From: Gloeopeniophorella convolvens
Lineage: Eukaryota; Basidiomycota; Agaricomycetes; Russulales
Length of the DNA stretch: 64,000 nucleotides
Reading direction: 5' to 3'
Assembly (NCBI GenBank): GCA_022496205.1
Contig: WTXD01000030.1
Coordinates: 62,001 to 126,000, forward strand
Shown here: piece after piece, positions 21,338-33,591 of the stretch
Layout: every line of letters starts with the position of its first letter
Numbering within the stretch: position 1 is the first letter of the stretch
Translations under genes and position numbers: made by a program
Notes under the pieces: model-generated
Told to the model about the DNA's origin: nothing
What the model saw: only the letters and a program-made list of their open reading frames with translations
The model's database searches: none

Positions 21338-24300
21338 ATGGAGGCAAGTTGTGCTCCTCCCGTCCATCGAGCACGGCATCTGATCATCCCATCACCGCTT
21401 GTGTATGGACAGGCCTTACTAGACTTCTCACAAGACCTCAACATCCCCCTGCTCGACGATGCTGTCGTCAAAATGTACTCAGGGTCTGGGGGCAAGGATG
21501 TGCGTATCACTTCCTTCAATTGGATGATAGTCTCTCGACCTATGGCAACACCCACAGCAACAACTCGCACAACAAGTTCTCACACAATTCCAGAATCATC
21601 CAGATGCATGGACACGCGTTCCGGACATCATCGAGAAATCTTCGTACCCGCAGACGAAGGTGAGTCCCCGCCTGGAAGTTGTGGAGATGCCACTCTTGAC
21701 GGCGGCTGTCCCGTACAGTACATAGGATTACAGATCTTGGAAAAACTCATCGCCACACGCTGGAAAACATTACCGGCAGATCAGAGGCATGGTCTGGATG
21801 CATCCATTGACACTCAACTTGAACTGTCGGATTCAATTGTTGTGTCCCAGGCGTCCGGAATTTCGTTGTTTCCGTCGTTGTCAAGATCGCCTCCGATGAA
21901 GCGTTCATGCGGAGGGAGAAGACCTACATGAACAAGCTCAACCTGGCCCTGATTCAAGTGCGCTCGCACCTGGCTCGGTCCACATTAGCTGCTTACTATG
22001 ATCTAGATCTTGAAACAAGAGTGGCCACAAGATTGGCCGAATTTCATACCAGAGCTCATTGAGTCTTCACGCACCAATATCTCCTTGTGCGAGAACAATA
22101 TGGTCATCCTGAAACTCCTGTCTGAAGAGATCTTCGAGTTCTCTTCGCAACAAATGACGCAGGCGAAAGCGGCAACACTGAAGTCTCAATTCAATGACGA
22201 ATTGCAAGGCATATTCTTGCTGTGCACCGAAGTGTTGACCGAGGCACAGAAGACGTCGTTGATTAACGCAACTCTGGAAACCCTCCTAAGGTTCCTAAAG
22301 TGGATACCCCTGAAGTACATATTCCAGACCAATATCATCGACCTTCTCATGAACAGGGTGCGCGAGTCATTTCGCCAGTAGTATCACTGCTGATGTGGCC
22401 CACCTCTTTAGTTCCTCGAGATATCTGAGTTTCGGAACGCAACGCTGAAGTGTTTGGCCGAGGTCGCCGCGTTGGAAGTGAACAATGAGCATGACCCCAA
22501 GTTTGTGGTTCTATTCACACACGTCATCGGGGTCATCAAACGACTCGTACCTCCGAACACCGACGTTGCTGAAGCCTACGATAATGCCGCAGACGACGGG
22601 CAACAATTCATCCTCCATGTAGTCCTCTTCCTCACTAGCTTTCTACAACGACATCTATCCACAGTGGAGACGGACGAGACCCGAGACACACTTCTTCTCG
22701 CACATGCATACCTCCTCAAGATCTCTCGCGTGAACGAACGTGAGATTTTCAAGATATGCATCGAGTATTGGCTCGGGCTTGTCGCAGGTTTGTACGAAGA
22801 CAAGAGGGGTTTCCCCGTCCTAGCAGGCGATTCGCTCCACCGGGCTAGTCTTGGTGAACTCCACGCGCCATTGACACTCGACAAGGCTTCTGCAAGGCTG
22901 CAAACGTACGCCGAAGCGCTCTCGGAACTAAGGTATATCGTGGTTAGCAAAATGGCCAAGCCTGAGGAGGTATGCGAGTCTTGTGATGGTTGGATTTCTG
23001 AAGTCCTGACCTCGATGGGCAGGTCCTTGTCGTCGAGAACGACGAGGGCGAAATGGTTCGGGAATTCGTCCAAGAGTCTGATACTATCGCTCTATACAAG
23101 TCAATGCGCGAGCTTCTCGTCTACTTGACCCATCTAGACGTGGCGGAGACGGAAACGATCCTATCCCAGAAGTTGCTGAGACAGATGGATGGTTCCGAAT
23201 GGTCGTGGAACAATCTGAACACGCTTTGTTGGGCGATAGGATCAATATCGGGGACAATGGGTAGCGTCTCACTCGTCACTTACGTGTAAGAGCTAACAAC
23301 GTAGCAGACGAACCAATGGAAACGGAATTCTTTATTCACGTCATCAAAAATCTATTGAGTCTCAATGAAATCCAACGAGGCAAAGACAACAAGGTCGTCG
23401 TCGCGTCTAATATAATGTACCTCGTGGGGCAGTACCCGCGTTTCCTTCGGAACCATTGGAAATTCCTAAGAACTGTGGTCAACAAGCTATTCGAGTTTAT
23501 GCACGAAAAACACCAAGGTGTGATTGTTCTTGTCAGATGGCTTCGTTTCATGACCGTCGATTCCACAGGTGTGCAGGATATGGCTTGCGACACGTTCATG
23601 ACGATCGCCCAAAAATGCCGGAGACAGTTCACCATTCGACACTCTGACGGGCGTGAACCCTTCATAAACGAAATTCTCACCGTCCTCCCGCAGACAACGG
23701 TCGACCTTTCCCCATCCCAAGTCCATACGTTCTACAAGGCGGTTGGTCTCGTAGTCGCAGCAGAGCCCGACCAAGGGTTACGAGAGCTACTTATTTCGCG
23801 GCTCATGGACCTACCTACCATGGCTGTGAGTCACCACATTTGTCGTGGCTCGGAACCCATCTAATCGAATGTATCAGTGGTCCCAGCTTCTGTCCCAAGC
23901 TGCTGTGGACCCCTCTTTTTTGGCGAAGCCCGAAACTCTGCAAATCCTCATCAACATTCTGCGCTCATACGTTTCTGCCTGCTCTTCCATTGGCACTTAC
24001 TTCCTCAATCAACTGGGGAGGATATATGCGGACATGCTTGACGTGTACCAGTTGCTCAGCACGATGATTATAGAGGCTGTTGCGCGTGACGGTATGCCGG
24101 CATGATCTTGATCACCGTTCCCTCCACTCACATTCGTTTATACAGGGCCTATTGCATCGAAAACGCCGAGGATTCGCTACGCTAGAACTGTCAAGAAAGA
24201 AGCCCTGCGATTGGTGGAGACCTTCGTAAAGCAGCAGAATATTGACCTAGACTTCGTCAACGCCAATCTAGTCCCACCTTTTCTGGGCGCTATTCTCGGC

Positions 24301-25372
24301 AACTATGGAGTGAATCCGCCTGACACGCGGGATTCGGAGGTGCTCGTTGCTCTGGACGCCCTTATATTCCAGCTGAAGGTATAAGCAAACCTTGACTCTC
24401 ACTTGTATAGGCATGAGCTTACCACCATGGTACAGGAGCGTATCGCACCCCAGGTTCCCGCCATTTTCAAAGGTGTTCTAGAGCCTACCTTGGAGATGAT
24501 CAAGCAGGATTTTGTCGAGTTCCCCGAGCACAGGGTAGCATTCTTCAAATTTTTGCAAACCGTCGCAGATCAGTGTTTCTCTGGTGCGAACTTTGTTCGA
24601 ATTCCAATACTCGCGATTGATGAATGCGCTGCAGCACTACCTACTCTCCCGGCAGAGCAGTTCAGTTTGTTCATGAGTAGCGTAGGTTGGGCTATCAAGC
24701 ATACCCAACGTGACGTTGCTGAGCTCGGCCTACAAAGTATGGTCGTTTCCTGCAACTCTAGACTATCTGACATGCCCTCCAGTTTCGCACCGGCTATTAG
24801 CAGATTTTGCAGAGATGGACAATTCTATCGCAAAGCCATTTTACGAGCAATACTACCTCAGCATCATTCAAGATACCTTCTTCGTGCTCACGGATGCTGA
24901 TCACAAGAGTGGCTTCAAGGCGCAGAGCGCTTTGCTGTGCAAAATGATTGAGCTCGTCGAGACCAAACGGATTCAGGCCATACTTCAGACGACGGATACG
25001 GAGCTCAACATCTCAAACGAAGTCTTTGTACGAGACTACATCGTCAATCTACTATCCAACGCCTTCCCCCATACGTCCAAGTACGTGCGAGAGCCGAATT
25101 GACTGACCCGTGTTCTGACTGTACTCAGAGCATACCTCACGGCATTCAGCTCCAACCTATTTTTGTCGTACCGAGAGCCGGAGAAGTTCAAATCGGAGCT
25201 TCGTGATTTCCTTATTCAGCTCAAGGAGTTTGCTGGGACAGACAACGCGGACTTGTACTTGGAGGAGAAAGAGGCTGAGCTCAAGAGGAAAGCCCAGGCA
25301 GATCGCGAAGCAGCAGCTAGCATTCCAGGGATGTTGAAACCCTCACAGATCATGGACGATGAAGACATATGA
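21338..25372 (+). CDS. CRM1: Exportin-1 (CRM1), nuclear export receptor
   Basis: Sixteen exons, all in phase, give 1075 residues, the normal CRM1 length. Exon 1 is only ATGGAG (21338-21343). Intron 1 begins with GC (gcaagt, 21344-21412), which restores [11 protein letters not shown]. Diagnostic stretches are [88 protein letters not shown] and [13 protein letters not shown], ending [12 protein letters not shown]. The protein carries leucine-rich-NES cargo out of the nucleus with RanGTP. Two introns (24379-24435 and 24584-24634) could be mistaken for coding sequence. Residue 527, at the human Cys528 leptomycin position, is Asn. Very confident. Confidence 0.96.
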
Positions 25373-25723
25373 TTATCCCTACGACAGACTCTTGGGACAA
25401 TTGCCCTTCTGCATTCACCTTCCCTTTTCCCGTCTACACAGGCTACACACGCTGCCCAATCCCTTGCATGTACCATACCAAGACCAGGTGTAATCGCTCT
25501 GACAAGACCACAACTCACATCCAGGTTTCTTGTGTGCTACGACCCGTCCCTTGCTTGTCCCTCTCGTGGAGCCTGTACTTTGTTTGATTTGTCGAAAGCG
25601 CTCCGAACTGTATCCTTAAAAATACCGTGATGTTGTCTAGTCATGCCTGTTATATACACATATATTGACATCGAATGCACACGCATGAATCGTCTATTAG
25701 TGAGATGAAAAGTATCTAGCATT

Positions 25724-27418
25724 TTAATCCGAGACCCCATCCCTGCCACTGTCCTCGTCCTCGCTTGATCCTGTGTCCGATTCCCCAATACCGAATGTCT
25801 CCGGCTCGCCAGTGCACACGATCGTACCAAGCCTTAGAGCCCTTAAATCCGCAAGCTGCTGTGGCGTGATGTGGCAGTTTTCAAGCGAAATTCCGAGCAT
25901 AATCCCATCAAAACTTCTGCGCCGCGCAAGCCCTCCTTTAACAGTTGAGAATAGTTCAGGCGGTCCAAGGGGAAACGAGAAATGGGCGTTGTGGATTGAC
26001 AACGAAATGAGTTTGGGTAAGACAGGCAATCCAGTGCCGCTCAACAACGGCTCGTTGCAAACGTGGGCATGGTGAAATCCATTCATGAATCCGTACGCGA
26101 ATGCCCCCATGAGCGTCAACCTCTCAACGCGCTTGAGGCGAGGTAGCACTTGAAGCCAATCGGTACCCTCGATTGTAAGGTCCGCGGATGTCGACCTAGC
26201 TTCAAAGTGTTGAAGATTTTCTAGTGGCAAGCAGAGTAGAAGATCCCTGCATAGCGAGGAGTTCGCTATGGGATCCTCTAGAGGTAAGTGATACCAGCCA
26301 AGAATGGCTTTGACAGTGGGTTTGTTGGGCGCTTCGGGTGAGAGGGGTGTAGGCGACGCGAAAATCATGGTTCCCTGAGTAGGTGACTGGCATATTGATC
26401 CTACGTATGGAACATCTCGTTCATCGACTCTACTGAAGATGGTGGAGATGAGGGCCGCAAAATGGGTTACGGCCCACGTAATCTCAGGTAGACGTCTGTG
26501 CATTTTCGCATCGAGTGCTACCAGTTGGCAATGCGGTACGACTAGATGGCGTACGATGTTGATACAGTCTAGGAGGTGACCTGTGATTGAAAGGCGCAGC
26601 AGGTGATCGAGATTAATAGGAGCGGGGTCTTGGAGTGGAGGGAGTGTTACGACAGTTCTGGGAAACCCCTGGGTTGCGTCGAACAAGGCAAGGTTCTGAA
26701 GGTTGCTTAGACGCCGTAAGATGGAAAAGATGTCATCCATGGAGGGACGAGAATCCGGGGGGATGTTCTTGAGAACCAATGAAGTCAAATTGGAAGCAAA
26801 GGGCAGCTGCCAGTCGGTATGGCATCCAACAAGCTCTAGAGTACGCAAGCGAGGAGCCTTATCGAAGAAGGGCTGTACATGGCTCCGATGGTATGCGGTG
26901 CAGGATATCTTCACTCTCTCGAGGATATCGGGCGACCCTGATGCTAGGAGGGATAACACAGCGCCGTATTGACCGTCCCCGTCCCCGTCCCCAAGATCGA
27001 CGCATAGATATCGTATGTGGTGCATGTGGGAGAGGGCTAGGCGGACTGACTTAATCAATGCATCCGGGGGGAGGACCCAGAATTTTAACTTGATGTCGAC
27101 AGTCAAGGGTGCTGTGCGGGAGCGATCGAGCATGATGGAGGTCCATTCCGGAGGGTGAAATAAGATGTTCACCCATAAAAGAGGACATTGGAGGGCTGCA
27201 TCACGCCACGCTCTGCATACATGACTGACGTAGAGACAAGCCGGCGAATGGGCATTCCCTGACCCGAGTAGGAAGGCAAAGATGTCCGCGAGTAGGAAAT
27301 AGGGAAGGCGGGAGACGGGAGTGAGGGAGTTGCGATAGGATTTCAGGACCCGTATGCGATCGGGATCAGTAAGGAGGCGTAATTTGCGGTCGACATCGTC
27401 AAAGACGCTGGTGCTCAT
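25724..27418 (-). CDS. F-box/LRR-like protein, intronless
   Basis: A single open exon of 564 residues from the Met at 27418 (MSTSVFDDVDRKLRLL). A further in-frame Met at 27589 would add an unlikely basic leader. The N-terminal part has an F-box-like segment (SRLPYFLLADIFAFLL ... LYVSHVCRAWRDAALQCPLLW), followed by leucine-rich stretches typical of the large Agaricomycete F-box families, and an acidic C-terminus (SSEDEDSGRD). Such proteins act as substrate adaptors of SCF ubiquitin ligases. The substrate is unknown. It is convergent with CRM1 and divergent, by 260 bp, with the formin gene. Confidence 0.75.
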   Translation of the reverse strand: MSTSVFDDVDRKLRLLTDPDRIRVLKSYRNSLTPVSRLPYFLLADIFAFLLGSGNAHSPACLYVSHVCRAWRDAALQCPLLWVNILFHPPEWTSIMLDRSRTAPLTVDIKLKFWVLPPDALIKSVRLALSHMHHIRYLCVDLGDGDGDGQYGAVLSLLASGSPDILERVKISCTAYHRSHVQPFFDKAPRLRTLELVGCHTDWQLPFASNLTSLVLKNIPPDSRPSMDDIFSILRRLSNLQNLALFDATQGFPRTVVTLPPLQDPAPINLDHLLRLSITGHLLDCINIVRHLVVPHCQLVALDAKMHRRLPEITWAVTHFAALISTIFSRVDERDVPYVGSICQSPTQGTMIFASPTPLSPEAPNKPTVKAILGWYHLPLEDPIANSSLCRDLLLCLPLENLQHFEARSTSADLTIEGTDWLQVLPRLKRVERLTLMGAFAYGFMNGFHHAHVCNEPLLSGTGLPVLPKLISLSIHNAHFSFPLGPPELFSTVKGGLARRRSFDGIMLGISLENCHITPQQLADLRALRLGTIVCTGEPETFGIGESDTGSSEDEDSGRDGVSD

Positions 27419-27677
27419 TGTGAGCCGAGTTGCAAATAGACAGGCAGACTCGGAAGTCGGGAGGAGGACTGGCACCGGTTGGCAGGCAGATCTAGTGCTA
27501 TGCACGTGGCTGGCCGCCGCTGGCGACAAGACACGACCGGCTTTGGTTGCCGTGGCCGTGACTGCAGCTTTGCACCTCGACCTCTCCACTCGACGCCCGG
27601 GGCATTGTTCCCCACCTTCGACTCAACGGCCCCAAAGGCCAACAAGACGGCCATCACGACCTGCTGACGACGCCCAC

Positions 27678-30600
27678 ATGGACAGCATCTTCGGGAGGAA
27701 GAAATCGCGCGCGCGACAGTCCTCCGTTTCTGGTCAGGATCTACGCTCTGTTCCATACGACAGAGTACCTCCTGGTTCACCTCTTCCCGTCGGCTCCTCC
27801 TCTCAACCCTTTCGCCCGTCTGCAATATCCAGCATATCAGCACCTATCACGAATCCAACGCTCACCGCTAATGGCACCGATCTCAACGTTCATGCCATGC
27901 AGCGCACTAGGGCAGAGAGAGAACGTATATATGCCACAGCTAATGCCTCCGCGACACGCTCTAGTTCGCCGCACACATCTATGCTGACGGATGATTCGTC
28001 TACCTTGTACAGCGACTCCGTCGAATCCATATCCAATCCACCTACGTCCGCCACTGCCCGCAAGCTTCGCCAGAGCGGAAGCTCCGCAGGAAGACGGAGT
28101 CCTTCGATTCATGATTCTATCCAGCCTACTCCCCCCATGTCATCATCCCCGTTATCCCCTCCTCCGTCCGCCGGCATGGTCTCATTGCGCCCTATGTCTG
28201 CTGCAACTTCTCGTTCAGACAACCGTGCCTCACAATACACTGTCATGAGCGAATCGTCTTCCTCTCACATCCGTCATCACCTTTCGCATTTTCACAGGCA
28301 TGGAACCATGGATGATTTCAACTTTCCGCGGCCGGATAATGACGCTGATATCGAGGCTCTATTCGAGGAAGTCGCAAGGTCACGTGATCTTGGAAAGCTA
28401 CCGCATCTCACCATCGACCAGAAATGGCACATTGTGGAGAGTAGCGAGCAAATGCGCTGGAGAGACGAAAAAACGAGGGAGGAGCAGGCGAAGAAGGACC
28501 CTGACCAGACCCGCCCTGGTTATGAGGAAGGAAGCCCGGAGTGGTACTTGAAGAAATTCCTCGACCGGACGATAACGCCAAAGCAAGCCTCTGGCCTTCT
28601 CGTGTCATTGAGGGGCAACGAAGTAGGGTCTGCGCATTTTCTCCAATATCGCTTCTGCAAGCTACGTCTAATATTCGTGCCTGCAGGTGGTTTAATCGGT
28701 TCATTGAGATACAGGGCACGCCAGTGCTCGCCCAAGCACTGTCCCATATCAGCCGCAAGGGGGCGCAGAGGTGCGCTCAGCAGCATTGTTGTCTTCTAAG
28801 TGACTGACTCCAAACCAGGCGCGACGCGGATCACCAATTAGAGTATGAGGTCGTCCGTTGCTTGGGACGGATTCTCAATAATTCTGTACGTCCAGGCATT
28901 CACGTTGGAGATTGCATGACTCATAGACATTAGGCTGCCGCAAATGAAGCCCTCACCCACAATCTCCTCGTTACCCAAATTGCGTCCTCCTTGAACTCGC
29001 CACGCCTGGTCACTAGAAAGCTCCTAGTTGACCTCTTGACGTTCCTGGTCTACTGGAGAGTCGAAGCTTTGGATCTCGTCATTGGTGCTCTAGAGACGCT
29101 TAGCATCACAAACGAGATTGGGAACTCGCCATATGCGTATTGGTTCGCCAGCCTCGAGAAGTCTATAGCTGGGCGGGGGAAGATGGGTAGTCTGGTTGGT
29201 GCTAGCGAAGAAGTCCGGAGAAATGCCGCCAGCGAGGGTAACATCAACGAGTACGCAGTAAGTGGGTTCCTTTACATTTTTGAGACGTACTACTCACTGT
29301 GGATGACAGCTGGGCAACCTCTTCCTTATCAATGGCATCCTCGAGAACACGGATGATCTGGACCTTCGCCTTCACCATCGCACCCAGATGGAGGCTGCCG
29401 GCTTGCGTCGAATTGTGGAGCTCTGCCACGAGTTCAAGTTCGAGAAAATGAACAATCAGTTGAGCAAACTCCAGGAAATGATCGACAACGACGAGAAGGA
29501 GTTGCGCGAGCGTCTGGATCAAGATGTCCTTCGGGACATGACCAGTCTCGAAGATGTCTATACTGCTTTGAAATCTCGGACGGACGATACGAAGGCTCAC
29601 GACTACCTCCTGTCCATCCTTCAACACCTCTTGCTTATACGAGAGGAGGGCCCTGGGCTGGTGCACTACTACCAATTACTGGACTCTCTCGTCACCGATG
29701 TTGTCATGGACCATAAGCTCGCTGGCGCAGAGCAACGTCTGGGGAAATCGGTAGAACGCATTATCGCCCAGTTCAATGACGCGAACCAATATCAAGCCAT
29801 GGAAGCGGAAGCCGCTAAAGTGCGCGCCGATTTGCGCCGTGTTCAACTGGAGAAAGACGCTCTTGAAAGTGAGGTGATGAATGGTGGCGACGGCCTTGTC
29901 GGTATCCTTAAAGGCAAGATTGCGACTCTGGAGGAGAAGCTCCAAATTTCGCGCGAAAACACCACTCGACTACAAGGGCAGCTAGAAACGCAAAAGGTTG
30001 GGTATGAAGAACAGATTATGCAGCTGGAGGCACAAATCATGGAGCTGTTCCGAATGCTCAAGGAAGTGGGTAAGGGGGTGGACAGTATCCTAGACAACAG
30101 TGACTCCATGGACCGCAAGACACTTATCGCGACACTGGAGAGGCATATGCAGCGGACCAAGACAATCGACATTCTCGAAGGCCGGGATAAGGACCCTAGC
30201 CATCGGAAGAAGAACAAGGATGGGTTGGATGTTGATGAAAGCGACTCTGATGATCCCGACGCCACCCCCGGAAAGTCAAAGCTCAAGCGGCGCCCTCACT
30301 CAAAGAAGGGCGTACCTGTACCAAAGTCTGCCCGGATCTCTGAAGCGCCGAACGGACGGACGTCCCAGTTCATGGACGCAGATGAAGCAGATGTCCAGGA
30401 GCAAATTCAGCAGCAATTAGCTGCCGGCGTGCGCATTGTAGGTGGCCTCGCTCATTCCGCGCTCGGACTGTACTGATGTTGCGCAGTACGCACCAAGGGA
30501 CGATAATACCGCGAGTCCCAGAAGCCTCAATCGGTCTCCACGGCCAAAGGATCGCCGTTTGGGTGACGAGGGGTCACTCTCGAGCCGGTCCAACAAGTCT

Positions 30601-33280
30601 CGTCTACTTGGCGATGACTCTCGACGATCTTCCATCCGCGAAGAGCAAGAGCAAGAAAGCGATTACGAGCGTTCAACGCTAAGCGGCACGACGCTGACTG
30701 AAGATTCCGCGACTTCATCCGTCGATAGTTCTCGCCCTCTCGTTGTTGGCACTCTCGCGGAACAGCTCAGCAAACACTTTGCTGCCAGAAGCGCCCGTCC
30801 GTCGATAGAGAGCGCTGAACCATCGTCTGGGCCAGCGGCATCATCTGGCGATACTGACGAAGGCGCGTCGTTCCCGCCGCCACCGCCACCGCCACCTCCG
30901 CCTCCGCCTCCCCCAACCTTGTTAGGTATGTCTGGTGCGCAGCCTCCGCCGCCGCCGCCGCCGCCGCCGCCACCGCCACCGCCCCCTCCTGGCAAGGCCA
31001 GCCTCATTCCCGTAACAACGCCGGGCGCGCCGCCACCGCCACCACCACCACCACCGATGAGAGGGCCCGACTCCTTCTTAAATCCCGGTTCAATGCGCGC
31101 ATCGATGCTGCTCGGGGCGAATCTGAATATCATGTTAACTGCACGAAAAGATATGCCCGTAACGCCCAATACGAAAATGAAGCAACTGCAGTGGGACAAG
31201 CTGCCTCAACAGCAAGTTTCAAAGACCTTATGGCAGGAAGAGGAACCTTCCAAGGAAAAGGAAATGTTAGCGAAGCTGTCCGGTGACGGAATCTGGCTCG
31301 AGATGGAGGAAGACTTCAAAGCTAAACAGCTCGTGATCAACCTGTTAGGTACGATACCTTCCTCCCGGTATGGATGCGCGGCGATTGATGCCTCTCCATC
31401 CCTTAGCTCGACAGAAGCGGGCTGAATTGAAGAGTGTCCTCGACTCTCAGACCAAGAAGCGCGTTGGTAAGCCCCTCATTCTACCCTGAGAAAGGAACAT
31501 AACGACATAACTGACCTTTTCCGAAGAAATTCTCATTCAACGCGTTAAGAAGCTAGCACCCGAAGAAATTGCTCAGGGTATCAAAGAATTTGATCCCGTA
31601 GTGTGCAATCAGGTCTTTTTGAGCGAGCTCAAGCGCGTGGTGCCTACTCCCGAACAAGTATGTTCAGAAAAAATCAACAGCGCGAGTCAATGTTGATGTA
31701 CTCGCTCGATTAGGTCGGCAAGCTAAACGTCTATCGAAACTCAGACCCGGAGGAATTGGCAGGGTTGCATCCTGCAGATCGTCTCATGGTCAAGCTAATA
31801 CAGATCGAGCGGCTGGGCCCGCGCATCGACGGCATGCTTTATAAGTTATCGTTCGAGGAGCAATGGGCACTGCTCGATGAGGTGAACAACTTTTCGTCCG
31901 TTCGCTAAAGACGCACTGAGTCTCCGAATTGCAGAGCGCTCGCAAACTGTCAGATGCCGGGAAGGGTCTCATGGGTGCCGGTCACTTCAAGGAGTTGTTG
32001 AATGTGAGGATCCCCATCCTTTGCGCAGGTGGCTGAACGCCCAACGCCAACTAAACCCGCAGCTCATTCTATTGATCGGCAACTACATGAACGGCACGGG
32101 CATCAAAGGTGGCGCTTTCGGATTCCGGGTCAGCAGCATCAACAAGGCATGTAGCTTTTGTGGGCCACGTCCGTTACCAGCCTTATGACGACTTCCGTCT
32201 AGCTCGTCGATACCAAGTCAGTGAACAATACCACACTCTTACATTTCCTCGAGCGCACGGTGGCCAAGCATTTCCCCAACATGGAGGACTTCCTGGAGGA
32301 GTTGGGCAAGCCCGCAGAAGCATATCGAGGTGAGTGTCACGCCATGTCCCCATGCACATAATAAACACTCTCCGCAGTAAACCTACAAGACGTCCGCAGA
32401 GGCCTTGGAGAGCTCCGTGATGGCTTGAAGTCCATTCGTAAAGAACTGAACGAGCATTTCTCTGAGGTGGAGCGTAATGATCGGTATTCCAAGCAAATGT
32501 GGAGCTTCCTTGGCAAAGCTACTCAGCAGATGGAAGATCTAAACGACGACGTCAACGCCGCCGACACGTTGTTCACTGAAGTGGTCAGGTACTTCGGTGA
32601 GGATGACAAGAATATGTCATCTTCGGAATTCTACGGCATTTTCAAGACCTTCATCACATCCTACCGGGTGCGTGACCCGAAGGATGAGGCTTGGCTGGCT
32701 ACTGATGGCGAATTCATAGAAATGTCAAATCGAGAACAGGACGGCCGCAGAAGAGAAGATGGCAGTAGAGAAACGGAAGCAAGCCGCTGAGGATGCGAAG
32801 GCCCATCGAAGGAAGGTAGCAGACGAAGCTCTGGCGCAAGAAGTCGAAGACACCGCGGTTCTTGATAACCTCCTCGAGAAGCTTCGAAATGGCGACAATG
32901 TCGGACGGCGCGCACGCCGGGCACGACCCAGCGCCATTAGCACGAAGGAGCCCACATCACCACCATCAGACAAGGAGCCAGCTTCTGTCTCTGCGATGGG
33001 CGACAATGCGGCGGACATTGCGCGAGGCATGCTCGAACAACTCAAGACGAATGGCTTCGTTTCTGAGTCGTTTACGCCGATGTCGCCAACAACAGCATCT
33101 GCGCCCAGGCGGCGTCGACTGCGGACAGGCACGATGGCCGCCGAGCTAGCTGCAGAACTAGAGGCTGCAGGCAGCCCTCTAGGAAGTCCCTCTGGTAGCT
33201 TGGGGTTCGGCGATACCCTATTCCCACTTAGTTCAGGAACTAGCGATAACGATGGCTCGGACACTGGAAGAGAAGATTGA
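27678..33280 (+). CDS. Diaphanous-type formin (Bni1/SepA/For3-like)
   Basis: A multi-exon gene with the full formin order. The Ser-rich N-terminus (MDSIFGRKKSRARQ) leads to the GTPase-binding/FH3 region (DADIEALFEEVARSRDLGKLPHL, GSPEWYLKKFLDRTITPKQ, FNRFIEIQGTPVLAQALSHISRKG, LLVDLLTFLVYW). A coiled coil (about 29750-30090) follows. The FH1 poly-proline blocks are at about 30880-31060. FH2 starts KMKQLQWDKLP and includes RLGPRIDGMLYKLSFEEQW, LILLIGNYMNGT and LLHFLERTVAKHFP. The C-terminal tail is basic and DAD-like (RRRRLRTGTM). Formins nucleate and elongate actin cables at growing tips and septa under Rho control. The intron 32668-32719 can be misread as coding; splicing it gives SYRKCQIENRTAAEEK. 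The donor of intron 1 (near 28628) is uncertain. Confidence 0.92.
30880..31060 (+). repeat. Proline-codon (CCN) repeats encoding the formin FH1 region
   Basis: Two long runs of CCG/CCA/CCT codons and a third shorter one, separated by TLLGMSGAQ and GKASLIPVTTPGA. They encode the FH1 poly-proline blocks that bind profilin-actin. Such runs vary easily in length. Confidence 0.85.
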
Positions 33281-33591
33281 ATTTCATCTTATGTATCACA
33301 TAGAACCCCTCGCATTATATCCTTCGTATACCTCAGGCTTGTCACTCTTGTACCGACTATCTTATCTATATTGCTGCAAATCCCATGCGAGTACTGAGTG
33401 TTGGACGAACGGTAGTAGCTTGCGTTGCAGAAATGCTGAAACGGTAGCGCGCTGCGCTGCATCGACGCACAGTTGGCCGTAGCAAGGGACGTTGAGCGCT
33501 TCGAGTGCCAAATGCAGGTAAGTCATACATGCACTTATAATGGAAGTTGCAGTGGCCGGCGTTTGCCAACCATCGTTTCTTCTGCACCACC
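33281..33591. other. Intergenic region between formin and PEBP-like gene
   Basis: About 310 bp, tandem genes. No coding signal. It should hold the formin terminator and the promoter of the secreted PEBP-like gene. Confidence 0.4.

Noticed and set aside
24371..24440. Frameshift in CRM1 at [12 protein letters not shown]
   Set aside because: Disappears when the acceptor at 24435 (gtacag) is used: FQLK joins [11 protein letters not shown] in phase and aligns without gap to other CRM1 proteins.
24584..24634. 17-residue insertion in CRM1
   Set aside because: It is an in-frame 51-nt intron (gtgcga...ctgcag); removal restores [13 protein letters not shown] with normal spacing.
32668..32719. Formin tail reading SYRVRDPKDEAWLATDG
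   Set aside because: This is a retained-looking intron; splicing to 32720 gives SYRKCQIENRTAAEEK, which fits the FH2 end.
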